A DNA stretch of 64,000 nucleotides. Origin: Gracilaria domingensis (taxonomy: Eukaryota > Rhodophyta > Florideophyceae > Gracilariales > Gracilariaceae). The number at the start of each line of letters is the position of its first letter. Within the stretch, counting starts at the first letter, position 1. Shown here piece after piece: positions 1 through 9,829 of this stretch. The notes beneath the pieces are model-generated. The model was not told the DNA's origin and did no database searches. It saw only the letters and a program-made list of their open reading frames with translations. The translations under genes and the position numbers were made by a program. Location: NCBI GenBank assembly GCA_022539475.1, contig VCMS01000089.1, forward strand, positions 186,001 through 250,000, in the 5' to 3' direction.

Positions 1-1826
1 GCAGGGGGGGCAATGTCCTCTTGGGCGACACCATCTATATGCAGCAAAGACTTTTCTCGTGAATGTTCCCCAAAGCTTTGAAACCATGTGTGACCTCCAA
101 CAGCAAAAAGGAAATCACCGTGGCCTCCAGCGTCGCGACCATCCAGCACAGTATCGCTGCGAATGTCAAACTGCACATAGGCATGGAGACTTCCGAGACC
201 TGTCCTCGCCACGAGAAGGCCACGATGAGGGAAGTATGCTTTCAGAGGGAAGTGTCTGAGTGCTGAAGCAGGTAGAATTCCGTAGTTGTGCTTAAAGGGC
301 ACAGGCTCGCGAGCTAGAAATAGTAGCTGGCTGACAGAACGCCATCCTAACTTGGAACAAGATCTAGGCCTTAGCTGGCCTATTCTCTGGCGCCACATAA
401 TGGATACAAATTCGCTTGCAGGAAAAAGAAAGTTAAATAGAGCCACAAAGGTGTTGTGAGTTGCTTCAGAAGACTCGTCCGGAAGTCTACCGCATTCCCA
501 GGGCTCCATTATCTGAGATGAAAAATGGACGAGGTTGCGAAACCTTGGCGTGTCCAAAAGGTTGAGACCTCTTCTTTGAGCAGCAATGAGAGCAAGTGAT
601 CCTTCTCGAAGCCCATTTGTGTAAAAGCCACCACCCTGAACCGTGGACCCATCCGGATATACAGCTTGTTGCATAAAAGTTTTAAGGAGCGTGAGAAAGC
701 GATAACTGAGCTCAGAATTGAATCCCTCTGCATTGTTCTTGCGCAGAACGTCAGTAGTATACGCGTCGAAGTCGGATTCCCCCTCTATCGCCAAGTTAGT
801 GAGAAAGAGATTAGAATGATACATAGCGTTAACGTCGACAATCCTGTGTGGTTCTGAAAAGACGTCTGGACAGTGTTGTGATGACACTGGGCAGATTCCC
901 CAGGAGAATCTATTCATGACCAACATTGCTATAGCAGAACGAGTAGTTCTCTGTTCTGCCACAGACATTTTGCTTTGAAGAACATCGTATGCCAAAGCTA
1001 GAGACGCACCAGCTGTATAGTCATCATTGCGAATTTTCCAGGGGATGCGCGTATTCCACAAGAAACTCCTAGAGCGATCATGAACAACAAACGGGCAACT
1101 TGGACTGCAGTGGTAAAGGCGGTGAGCAAGCAGGACCTTTGACCAGGCAACAATTGCTTGCACGCATGTTCTGGTGTTATACACTGGTAAAAAATCCTGG
1201 TTTACCTCTTCACTCACCCCAGTCCAGAACGCACACAATAGCAACGAAGGCGCCAGAGTTGAGTTCATGATCTCTACCGTGTTTGACAGGATCTGTAAAC
1301 GATTTCGGTAGACCTCGAATTCCGCCCCATTCGACTGGGGTCTTCCATCGTACACAGAAGTTGAACCGTTCCTTTCAAGTTCTGCCAAATGCGCAATGAT
1401 CTGCGACAGAGGGCCCTGCCACACTGTCTGACGCTCAAAGTACGTACTCCAGGTTCCCTCATTTCCGTGACGGCGACTTTCTGCGTGGTGCATCAGCAAG
1501 TCGTGCCATTGCGTCTTTCCGAAGATGACGCGAGGATGCACGTATGGTCGAAACTCGTTTGGATGCGCAGCTATTGATCGGAAGGCGCCGAAGAGCTGCG
1601 ACGGGGCAGGATTACTGTCTGAAAATTGTGGCAACGAAATGTTCTTAAATCTGGCCACTACAGCTTGTTGCAGAAGAATTTCGAGGCGCTGTTGCTCTGT
1701 TTGTCTGCTGTAGTATGACCGCGTTTGTTCACTTGCTCTACAAACGTGAGCAAGTGGGAGCGATGAGACCGCCGTCAGGCAGCAGATATACAAAGCAAAA
1801 GCAAATAGCGACATACAACGGGGCAT
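1..1826 (-). CDS. Secreted heparinase II/III-like protein, N-terminal part (runs off left edge)
   Basis: One uninterrupted minus-strand frame runs from ATG at 1826 (second in-frame ATG at 1814) to the window edge, about 608 codons with no stop. The N-terminus is a signal peptide (MSLFAFALYICCLTAVSS from the second Met). It aligns along its whole length with the gene at 30287-32902: HPRV block near residue 100, LLLCAFW near 200, DDYTAGASLALAYD near 270, then AIEGES, YPDGS, REGSLA, LLDTPRFRN and LLHIDGVAQ. The order matches the alpha/alpha toroid lyase-epimerase fold of heparinase II/III, alginate lyases and dermatan sulfate epimerase. Residues aligned with the GHDNADRG segment of the paralogue read GRDAGGHGD here, so the catalytic region differs. 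It probably acts in the secretory route or wall on a polysaccharide. A role in red-algal galactan maturation is only a guess. The C-terminus is outside the window. Confidence 0.8.
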   Translation of the reverse strand, partial: MPRCMSLFAFALYICCLTAVSSLPLAHVCRASEQTRSYYSRQTEQQRLEILLQQAVVARFKNISLPQFSDSNPAPSQLFGAFRSIAAHPNEFRPYVHPRVIFGKTQWHDLLMHHAESRRHGNEGTWSTYFERQTVWQGPLSQIIAHLAELERNGSTSVYDGRPQSNGAEFEVYRNRLQILSNTVEIMNSTLAPSLLLCAFWTGVSEEVNQDFLPVYNTRTCVQAIVAWSKVLLAHRLYHCSPSCPFVVHDRSRSFLWNTRIPWKIRNDDYTAGASLALAYDVLQSKMSVAEQRTTRSAIAMLVMNRFSWGICPVSSQHCPDVFSEPHRIVDVNAMYHSNLFLTNLAIEGESDFDAYTTDVLRKNNAEGFNSELSYRFLTLLKTFMQQAVYPDGSTVQGGGFYTNGLREGSLALIAAQRRGLNLLDTPRFRNLVHFSSQIMEPWECGRLPDESSEATHNTFVALFNFLFPASEFVSIMWRQRIGQLRPRSCSKLGWRSVSQLLFLAREPVPFKHNYGILPASALRHFPLKAYFPHRGLLVARTGLGSLHAYVQFDIRSDTVLDGRDAGGHGDFLFAVGGHTWFQSFGEHSREKSLLHIDGVAQEDIAPP

Positions 1827-3098
1827 TTGGCAAGAACGTGAGCAAACAAGAAGCGGGGATGAAGCATCGCCATAGACTCTCGCGTTGACAATCAAAGCAG
1901 AGTGAAGTTTGGATTGGCATTAGTTTGGCTTCGATGTGCCAACGGTTTTGCCGGGGAGCAATATGCTCCGAGGAAATGCACATCTCCCAGGAAGGGTGAA
2001 AATGTGCATCCCCGTATGAACGCCATAGGCCTCTTCGAACCTCACTCCCGGGAAGAAAGAATCAACAAGAAAGCGTGAGATTTTTCCTGAACATGTCATC
2101 TCCATGTGGTTTTCCGAAACGGCCACCATCAAACCGGAGACCCCGAGGCTGCAAATGAACCGCACAGAAGTTGTGTTCGATTTCATACGAGGGTTACATT
2201 GGGGCACCAACGATACCAAAAATAATTGACACGACTAACCTCTCCTGTCCGCTTCCTGTGAAAGCCGATGGCATAAAGTTAAGCTCTGCAATATGCCTTA
2301 CGTATTCCAAAACTGCAGCTGTTTTGGAGGCTTTCATGCATTTGGCGAGACTGGACTTTCCAATCGATATTTCTGAACTCTCGCCATTTGTGTGAGAGCA
2401 ATAGATCCATTATATTTGCACGCCTTAACACGCCTGCTCGCTTCCTCAGGGCCACTGAATTTTACTCAAATGATATCGACATATCGACATTTCTATTTGC
2501 AAGGGTTGAAGAAGGTGTACGACGGTACACCAGTTGACAGTGTTCATTTCAAAAGCGCGCTTCGGATATGCACCCTTGGTACTGTTGAGGCATATTCTTG
2601 CGTAGAAATTCTTCCAGTTTCTAGTATGGCAGGTAGTCCGACTGTCTTTGTACTCCGTCGATTATTTCGTAAGGAACAGCAGTGGAATCCACCAATCTGC
2701 ATTCTCATTTAAGCTGCGGTCAAAACCGAATGCACATTTGCATTGTCTACGGTGCCAAATCCTATCTGGTACAGTACCGAAGGTTCGTCGTGGACAGAGC
2801 AGGTCGCTCAAGGATGTGTTCTGCCTGTGGCAGACGTGCACTCATGTGACTTGACTGAAAAATTCACGGCGCTCCGGTTCAAGAACTACCGGTGCTGACA
2901 CGTCCATTAGCCTTTGGCTGCTCTCGAGCCTATGCAAATTGCTTGATTTCATTCGGTCGCGTTTTTGTTTTTGGTGTGTGGGTTCAGTCTGTGTTGAAAG
3001 GTTCAGAAGTATAGACTATTCCACCACTTGGAACACCAAAACCGAAGTCCCATCCAACTCCCTACAGCCTTTCGAGGGCTGAGACGAGATTTTTCACG
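1827..3098. other. Intergenic region, no supported gene
   Basis: Only short open frames of about 60-106 codons occur on both strands, with no recognisable domain. The region separates two divergently oriented genes (minus-strand heparinase-like gene and plus-strand zinc-finger gene), so it should hold both promoters. No clear TATA box was found for either. Confidence 0.5.
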
Positions 3099-3563
3099 AT
3101 GGCACCTTCGCCAAACTTCTTTTCAACCCATAGCAATTACAAACCTCTGAACTCTGCTTCTTGCGTTCGTGACGCGTATACAACCTCCCCTCGACACCAG
3201 CCTGCCCCTAAATCAACCGAAAATGAACAACGCAAACTCTTTTGGGAGACGGTGTTGGAGTCTCAGGATAATCCGGACAAAGGTTCACAGTCTTCAAAAG
3301 GCAAGAAAGCTCCATCTGCTTCTTTAGGGGCTTCGACCACGTCGGGCAAACGAAAGAATTTCCATTGCATTACGTGTCGCACTGGCTACGTTCAGAAAGG
3401 CGATTATATGCGCCATATTCGCACTCGACACCAAGGCATTCGCCCGTATCCGTGCCCAACTTGTGGAGAGAGCTTTTCTAGAAGGTCCATTTTGAATAAG
3501 CATATGAAGACACATACCAAGCTCCCGAAGGGCGTTTCCAAACCTTCTGTGAGGAACTACTGA
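3099..3563 (+). CDS. Small C2H2 zinc-finger protein
   Basis: 154 aa from an ATG in good context. Two tandem classical fingers lie at the C-terminus: residues 90-111 (C-x2-C-x12-H-x4-H) and 119-139 (C-x2-C-x12-H-x3-H). They are joined by a linker, QGIRPYP, close to the TGEKPY consensus. Residues 1-85 are polar, rich in Ser, Lys and Pro, and probably disordered, with basic stretches (KGKK, GKRK) that could serve nuclear import. The family as a whole binds DNA, less often RNA. A two-finger protein with an unstructured N-terminus is a plausible transcription regulator, but nothing shows its target. There is no intron. Confidence 0.75.
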   Translation: MAPSPNFFSTHSNYKPLNSASCVRDAYTTSPRHQPAPKSTENEQRKLFWETVLESQDNPDKGSQSSKGKKAPSASLGASTTSGKRKNFHCITCRTGYVQKGDYMRHIRTRHQGIRPYPCPTCGESFSRRSILNKHMKTHTKLPKGVSKPSVRNY

Positions 3564-3969
3564 GTCATGGGAGAGTCTTCCCTACGGGTCGTTTTGTGTT
3601 TTGCGCGGCGACTTGAAAGCTGAGGCAGCAAGAAGATGTGGGCACAAGCGATTCGCCTTCATATGGTGTGTTTGTCTTCCCTGGGGAATCAAAACGGATA
3701 TGCCATCGGGCCTGGTACCCCAACGGAAGACAACCGCTTCCTTTCCTGAGGCAGATATTGATTAAAGACGTCGAAAACCGAATATCTACAGTTAGATACA
3801 TAGAATTCTAGATATTCATAATGAGAGCTGACCGTTGATTAAAAGATGATGATGAATGAGGACACAGGAAGTCTTTAGAGAATTCCATGTGAGAACTATT
3901 TATGTACCATAGTATGTGGTTTGTAGGCACAAGACATCGGGCGGTTTCAACTGAAGTCAGATCTCTACT

Positions 3970-4012
3970 AATGACTTCCTACTGGTACGTGACGTACCAG
4001 TAAGAAGTCATT
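3970..4012. repeat. Fold-back repeat, 21-bp arms, 1-nt loop
   Basis: Arms 3970-3990 and 3992-4012 are reverse complements except for one position, around a single g at 3991. The centre reads tacgtgacgta. It would form a long hairpin in RNA or a cruciform in DNA. Confidence 0.85.
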
Positions 4013-5081
4013 ATGACAAAGACAGCAACCATGCATCTGCCCTGGCGTCTGTCCGTCGTCCCCTCTTTTCCCATTTGGTTGAAGTCACCATTAAACTACC
4101 TGCATTATAATTACTAGGACTTTTAATCGTTCCATTCATTGAATGTCGGACATTTAATAAATAGAGCGAATAAATGTTTTTGTAACTACTTTTCAAGAAG
4201 AAATTACAAAAATATTTCATTACGTACGTCTTTCCCGGGGACCGAAGAACGAGAACATTGCATGAAATAAATGATGAAACTCATTTTTCTGTTCTAATGT
4301 GCTCTTTATTGTATTGGACAGAATTACGGGCATTTTAACTGTGCAAGTTTGCGTCTGAGGTCTCGTTTAATTCTAAATGTTCTTTGGGAGTCAACAACGT
4401 AAACTTTAAAGCTTCCAAGTATATACTAATTTCATTTTTAGGCTACCACACATTACGAGGAACCAAGCTAGATTCTTCTCAAAGTTTCCTGGGAATAGCG
4501 AGTGGAAATAATCATTTTTACCAAAACCGAAGTTGTATTGGCTATTAATATTATCGAATGCGTATTTTGCAAAGAAACAAATCTAGTAGTGTGTTGCGGC
4601 CGGTTAATCAATCGCTTTTCCGCTATGATAGCAGTGCTATCTAAAGTTTTTCGTTCTTTCAAATGATGCAATTGTAAATCACGATACCAAGTGTAATTCA
4701 GCTAGTTCTAAACCACTAGGTTCAAAAGTTCGATAAGCCCAAGTTCTCATTTTCGTTCAGCGTATTTGCAAGTTGTGCATTGGAAAGAAATTAGTAGCAA
4801 CACATGGGAGCTCTTTATTTTGATTGGGCTTCGTCCGATAGTCCATTGTTTTTGCGTCTAGACCACAGGTATTGCATCTGTGAGATGAACTGAAATAATG
4901 CTTTTGGGTGTTTGTAAAGTTCAGAAGATGACCAAGGGTAGTGAAGTTGTTACAAACCCTCAGTAGAGAGTTGGTTTTCTCTGTCCCGAAAGAAAACAAG
5001 CTCAGCTGCTCTTTCGTCATAGTTTATCGCAAAGAAAGAAATGTGAGAGTCTTAATTTGATTCTGAAATGTTGAATTAGAG

Positions 5082-5122
5082 CATTCCTGATAAACTACCT
5101 TCAAGGTAGTTTATCAGGAATG
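5082..5122. repeat. Perfect fold-back repeat, 20-bp arms, 1-nt loop
   Basis: Arms 5082-5101 and 5103-5122 are perfect reverse complements (attcctgataaactacctt core) separated by one c. The size and design resemble the fold-backs at 3970 and 27943, but the sequence is different. Confidence 0.9.
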
Positions 5123-5354
5123 GCAGTTATAGTTGGCGTTTCGATAAAGGTTTGTTCTCTTCATTTAGAAGATGTTGCAGTTAAACCTGGCGTGTAAGTT
5201 ATTATTGATGCTACAACTCGTTAATGAGATTCAATGTTCAAATGGTCAAGGCATTTTCAATCGCGATTGGTTAGAAAGTTGCAAGTAAAAGAACGATTGC
5301 ATTGGGCATTCTAATCTCTATTGTGATTGATGAAACTTGGCAATTGCGATCGGG

Positions 5355-5471
5355 ATTGCATTGATCTTCGCAATCGTGATCAAGATTGCATCGATCGTTG
5401 GAATCGCAATCGAGATTGCATTGATCTTGGCAATCGCAATCAGGATTGCGTTGATCTTTGCAATCGGATTG
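5355..5471. repeat. 30-bp minisatellite, four diverged units
   Basis: Units start at 5355, 5385, 5415 and 5445. Each begins attgca/attgcg followed by ttgatctt and caatcg. A weaker copy may precede them at about 5325. In the plus frame the array encodes a 10-residue repeat (DCIDLxNRxQ) within a 72-codon frame. I take that as a by-product of the 30-bp period rather than a gene. Confidence 0.8.
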
Positions 5472-5870
5472 GTCGCACCCCTGCTACCTTGGCTTTGATA
5501 TATCCGGTTCCATCACTTCAACAAGTTACTTGCACTAACTCGTGACCACAGCAAGATTCTACGAGTGAAATATACTATGCTGCTACGCGTACGTGTAGAG
5601 TTACTGGGGAAGAATAATGGCTCTGTCAGTGCAAATTATGGTGACGCGTTGAGACTTGCGAGCCCTGAGAGCCCGACCTGGGCTAAACAAAGCGTACTGG
5701 ACGATTACCGTGAACATGTGATGCTTCACGCGGTACAAGCATGTCAAGGGTGACAGGAACTTGTGGTGCTTGAGAGAGTACAAGGTTACATGTTTTTTCT
5801 GTATATTTGGTTAGAAGTGGAGAAACTGTAGTGCTCGAGTACGAAGAAATATGTTGTTCTCGATACAAGC

Positions 5871-5916
5871 GCCATTCCTTTCACACTCAGCAAAAGCTGA
5901 ATGTGAAAGGAATGGC
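5871..5916. repeat. Fold-back repeat, 21-bp arms, AAAA loop
   Basis: Arms 5871-5891 and 5896-5916 are reverse complements with one mismatch, around the loop aaaa. It lies about 650 bp upstream of the haloperoxidase start. Confidence 0.85.
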
Positions 5917-6568
5917 TGTTGTTCGGGACGTAGGGGGTTAAGGCAGCGTCAGATCGTGCGGAGTTGTTGCGCACGTGTTCTCTCGCCAACGACGTGCGAG
6001 ACGTGCCACGTACGGACCATCTTTCATATGACACAAACTTCATACCATACACCGAGTAGATAGAGAACATATAATCTTGCCACGCCAACCAGCAAAGTAA
6101 CAGACGTCTCTCTCCCGGGTGAATGGTTACCTTCGCATGACGGTTCCTACCTAGTCAACTCTGCGGTGCGTGACAGGTGCATCATTTAGAAGTACCTTCG
6201 CTGCTGCTTGATCAGTTGTAACCCAGCATGTCCTTGTTTTGTTTTGACCTAACGCGCATTTGCCTAACCAGTGTCCCATCGATCACGCTTTGACACCCAA
6301 ACATGGCAGTAATGCTACTTGATGCAAGATTCGATGTTTCCATTCACATACGCTTCCACAACTGCGGATATGCCGCTTGGCTGATCCTAGACCACAAGGC
6401 CGTGCACAAGCAACCCTTGATTGTCTGTGTGTGACGGGTACTTGGCTTTTCAATGACTACATAATTCACTTCTGCCCCCCTCGCAACACACCATTAGATG
6501 ACTCACCCTCGCTCTCAACCAACTCCTTCCCTGTCTTCCATTGCGTTCAAATCTACACAGCTTTCACC

Positions 6569-8331
6569 ATGGCCTCTCAGTTTCCGAGACGAAACGAGGC
6601 GTTCAACGTCAGAGAACAGGCTGCGCTGCTCGCCAAGAGTCGTCCCCATCCTATCCACGTCGCCAACGCAGAGGAGTTGCGCTACCGCATCCCGTTCGAT
6701 GGCTCTGCCATCCAGGGCATGCCGTCGCACATCGCCCAGCCAAAATTACCGCACCCAAGACCGACCTCATTCGCGCCATGACGCCGGGACAAGTTAGCAT
6801 CAAAGAGATTCCGCTTGGACCACAGATCCCGGAGCCTCGATTCACGTCCGGAATCGCCGGCCCAGGCACCGATGTGCGAGCCTGGGAATCAATGGGTGCC
6901 GGAAACACATTCGATCTGGAGGGCCCCGACGCCCAGGCTGTCACCATGCCGCCGGCTCCTGCACTAATAGATGAGCTGCGATGTGGCTGCTGGCGACTGC
7001 TTCGACAAATGATTGGAATCTGTATTGCGATGGCGTTAGCTGCGCGACGATGCCCGCTGTCCTCGATGCAGCCGACGTTCGTGGCAGGCAGTCGAGCCGA
7101 ACAGCACTCGCTGGATTGAATGCGGCAATCGCAGCGTCGTGATGATGCGAGCGCAGACGACTCGGGCCCATCACGCCGGACACTGTTCCGCGGCACCACG
7201 CGCGGAGATGACGTCGGACCGTACCTCTCGCAGTTCCTGCTGATCGGAAACAGTGGCATCTCAGACGGTAACAAGATTACAGAGGGCCTAATCCAATACG
7301 GTGCGCATCGAGTGGATCAACGCGTGCGAGTGGCGGAGAAGGGCCGCGACTTCATGACGACATGGCAATCTTTCATAGATGTGCAGAACGGTGCGGACGT
7401 TCGTGGTCGGGAGGTGTACGACAATGATGTACCGTTCCGATTCATTGCTACGCCTCGTGATCTTGCTACGTACGTGCACTTTGATGCGCTGTACCAGGCG
7501 TATTTGAACGCGTGTCTGATCTTGCTGGGAATGAAGGTGCCGTTCGATAAGGGATTGCCTTTCCAGCTCGACGACGATGTTGATAGGCAACAGACGTTTG
7601 CCACGTTCGGCGCGCCGCACATACTGTCGCTGGTGACCGAAGTGGCCACTCGCGCGCTCAAGGCGGTGCGATTCCAAAAGTTCAACGTTCACCGTCGTCT
7701 GCGTCCGGAGGCTGTAGGCGGTCTAGTGCAACAGTTCAGCAACGATCCTCGACAAGAGGTGTTCAGCGGGGTACGAGAACTAGGTGCAGCTCTGGGCGAC
7801 ATATTGCCAAAGGTGATAGAACACAACGATAGGCAGAACGAAAAGTCGGACAACGGAGTTCCACGGTGCAACGAGGAGGGCTCAGCACAATCGATTCTGC
7901 TGCCGATGACGTTCCCAGAGGGCAGTCCAATGCATCCCAGCTACGGGGCGGGACACGCGACCGTGGCCGGGGCGTGCGTGACGGTTCTGAAGGCGTTCTT
8001 CGACCACGGACACGAGCTGCGTATGAAAGACTCTTCGGGTTGTATGGTGCCGTTTGCGTTCGTGGCGTGCGGGGACGGTTCCGGGCTGGTTAATGAAATT
8101 GGAAAGTACGATAATACGGCGTTGACAGTAGAGGGGGAGCTGAACAAGGTGTGTTCCAATATCTCCATTGGACGCAATTGGGCGGGCGTGCACTACTTTA
8201 CCGATTACCGTGAGTCAATTACAATCGGGGAGCAGATCGCGATCGGGGTGCTGGAGGAGCAGAAGCTCACGTATGGCGAGAACTTTTCGATGACGGTGCC
8301 GCTGTTTGACGGATCAGTTTACCGCATCTGA
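6569..8331 (+). pseudogene. Vanadium-dependent haloperoxidase, frame-broken in its N-terminal third
   Basis: The span of about 587 codons equals a full red-algal vanadium bromoperoxidase (Corallina type, ~600 aa), which uses vanadate and H2O2 to oxidise halides. The N-terminus starts at ATG 6569 (MASQFPRRNEAF, ANAEELRYR). Homology then changes frame near 6742, again near 6974-6981 (after FDLEGPDAQAVTMPPAPAL), and again near 7110-7139. From about 7140 one frame runs to the stop and holds the whole catalytic domain: vanadate-binding KFNVHRRLRPEA, HPSYGAGHA, and IGRNWAGVH with the conserved Arg and His. The Ser of the Ser-Gly-His trio in the Corallina enzymes is Ala here. Either the gene has decayed recently or the assembly has single-base errors. 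Short introns seem unlikely, because the changes lie inside aligned blocks without usable splice signals. Confidence 0.85.
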
Positions 8332-9001
8332 GCTTAAAGAGTACGTTTTGGAAACTGAAAGCGGAAAATGATGCCGCCGGCGGAGCCGATCAATGCGCGA
8401 TGATGGAGCTGTAAACAGTTTTGATTGCAGATCTGCAGTTGTGCACCTTGATATGATACACAGCGCGAAGGTATGCAAAACGACGTTTCTTGAACGGAAC
8501 TGTGTGACGTGTGTGTTTTTTCATCGCTGCGCAGGCAACGTGGCGAGGTGTGCGCGGCCCAGAGGCTGCGGCGGGAGCGCGTCGACGTCAGCGCGGACGA
8601 CATGTGCTTACACGAGCGCGCGCTTTTGAAACGCCTCGAAGAGGACGGCGCGCCGCGGCGGCGATCGGCCACGCGGACCAAAACCAAACATCCATCGCTT
8701 ACACTGTTTCAAACACGGCAAAGAAACATACAGCCGTAACGTGGCGCAAACCGCGCGCACATCCGCATCCGCGTCGCCATTCCCGAATCCGTGGGCCCGC
8801 CGGCGCGCCGCCTATAAAACCGTGCGCGGACGCCGCTTCGTCCCAACCTTGTTCACCATCAATCCAGTCGTCTCCACCCCGCCCCCCCCGCCCCCCCCCC
8901 CCCTCCCGCGATTCGCTAACTGCTCAAAACTCGGTGATCTTCACTTCCTTTGTTGATTGCTCGACATCGCAACCTCACCTCTTCCCTTCATCGCTAATCC
9001 A
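8332..9001 (+). promoter_or_regulatory. Upstream region of the DPWW-repeat gene with TATA box
   Basis: A canonical tataaaa lies at 8813-8819 in a GC-rich setting (ccgcctataaaaccg), 183 nt before the chosen start codon. That leaves a leader of roughly 150 nt, which contains a long C-tract (about 8880-8902). No gene is supported between the haloperoxidase stop and here. Confidence 0.6.
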
Positions 9002-9829
9002 ATGAAGTGCGCAATCCTCACTCTACTCATGGCGGCTCTCGCCAGCGTGTTACACGCATCCACCGCCGCCTCCGATAAGGGAGTCGTCGGCACGGTATGC
9101 AGCTCCGACGCGGACTGCACGTCGCCCCTGTACTGTCTGGGCGAGAACGGCGTGAAGAAGTGCGTGCCCGGTCAGAAGATCGGATCCAAGTGCGGCCCCG
9201 ACCCGTGGTGGGGCTGCCAAAGAGGGCTGCACTGCCTCGGCGAAACCGAGAAGAAGTGCGTGCCCGGAAAGCCGCTGGGCATGGTGTGCGGCGCCGATCC
9301 GTGGTGGAGTTGTGAACCGGGCCTCCACTGCCTCGGCACAACGGTGAAGAAGTGCGTGCCCGGCAAGCCGATCGGAATGCAGTGCGCGGACGACCCGTGG
9401 TGGAGCTGCCAGCCGCCGCTGCACTGCCTGGGCGAGGGCGACAAGCGCAAGTGCGTGCCGGGCAAACCGGCGGGCATGGAGTGCGCGGCCGACCCGTGGT
9501 GGAGCTGCCAGCCGGGTCTGTACTGCCTCGGCAGCACGACGAAGAAGTGCACGCCGGGCAAGCCGCTGGGCATGGAGTGCGCGCCGGACCCGTGGTGGAG
9601 CTGCCGGCCGGGGCTGACGTGCAGCGACGGCACGTGTATGCGGGAGGCGAAGCAGGGGCAGGTGTGCGCCGGCGCGGACGTGGCGTGCTCGGCGGGGCTG
9701 GTGTGCGCGGGCGAGGGCGCCAAGAAGTACTGCCTGCAGCCGAAGAAGAAGGGCATGGCGTGCGGCTGGGACGCGTACTGGCGGTGCGCGGACGGGCTGC
9801 AATGCGTCGACAACGTGTGCGTCGTGTAG
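9002..9829 (+). CDS. Secreted cysteine-rich protein with DPWW repeats
   Basis: 275 aa from ATG 9002. This start is preferred over the upstream in-frame ATG at 8957 because it puts a typical signal peptide first (MKCAILTLLMAALASVLHA). The mature part is built from about eight units of 28-34 residues. Five carry DPWW (C-x3-DPWW-x-C-x2-GLxCLG-x4-KKC-x-PGKP-x-GM), the first unit lacks it, and the last two are degenerate (GADVACSAG, GWDAYWRC). Four or so Cys per unit suggest a disulfide-knotted rod. The spacing recalls the Cys-rich modules of Dickkopf-like and EB-type proteins, but I cannot assign a family. A wall or matrix role is inferred from secretion and repetition. The gene is GC-rich with strong third-position G/C, unlike the AT-rich gaps to its left. 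A downstream polypyrimidine/T-rich stretch begins near 9866. Confidence 0.75.
   Translation: MKCAILTLLMAALASVLHASTAASDKGVVGTVCSSDADCTSPLYCLGENGVKKCVPGQKIGSKCGPDPWWGCQRGLHCLGETEKKCVPGKPLGMVCGADPWWSCEPGLHCLGTTVKKCVPGKPIGMQCADDPWWSCQPPLHCLGEGDKRKCVPGKPAGMECAADPWWSCQPGLYCLGSTTKKCTPGKPLGMECAPDPWWSCRPGLTCSDGTCMREAKQGQVCAGADVACSAGLVCAGEGAKKYCLQPKKKGMACGWDAYWRCADGLQCVDNVCVV

Larger units (their letters stand above)
3564..6568. other. Intergenic region with fold-back repeats and a minisatellite
   Basis: No convincing gene in about 3 kb. The frames present are short and lack domains. What stands out are three fold-back sequences (3970-4012, 5082-5122, 5871-5916) and a 30-bp tandem repeat at 5355-5471, listed separately. 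The first ~1.5 kb is AT-rich compared with the flanking genes. Confidence 0.5.

Noticed and set aside
1-1826. Left-edge gene at first looked like a pseudogene, since only short fragments appeared as closed frames
   Set aside because: A codon-by-codon reading of the minus strand shows one frame open from 1826 to the edge. It simply lacks its stop inside the window.
5355-5471. Possible CRISPR-like array
   Set aside because: Units are directly adjacent with no unique spacers, and the genome is eukaryotic.
5327-5545. 72-codon frame with a DCIDLxNRxQ repeat
   Set aside because: The protein repeat is a by-product of the 30-bp minisatellite, whose period is a multiple of three.
6651-7274. Minus-strand 207-codon frame over the haloperoxidase
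   Set aside because: The plus strand carries clear homology across the same span; the minus frame has no domain.
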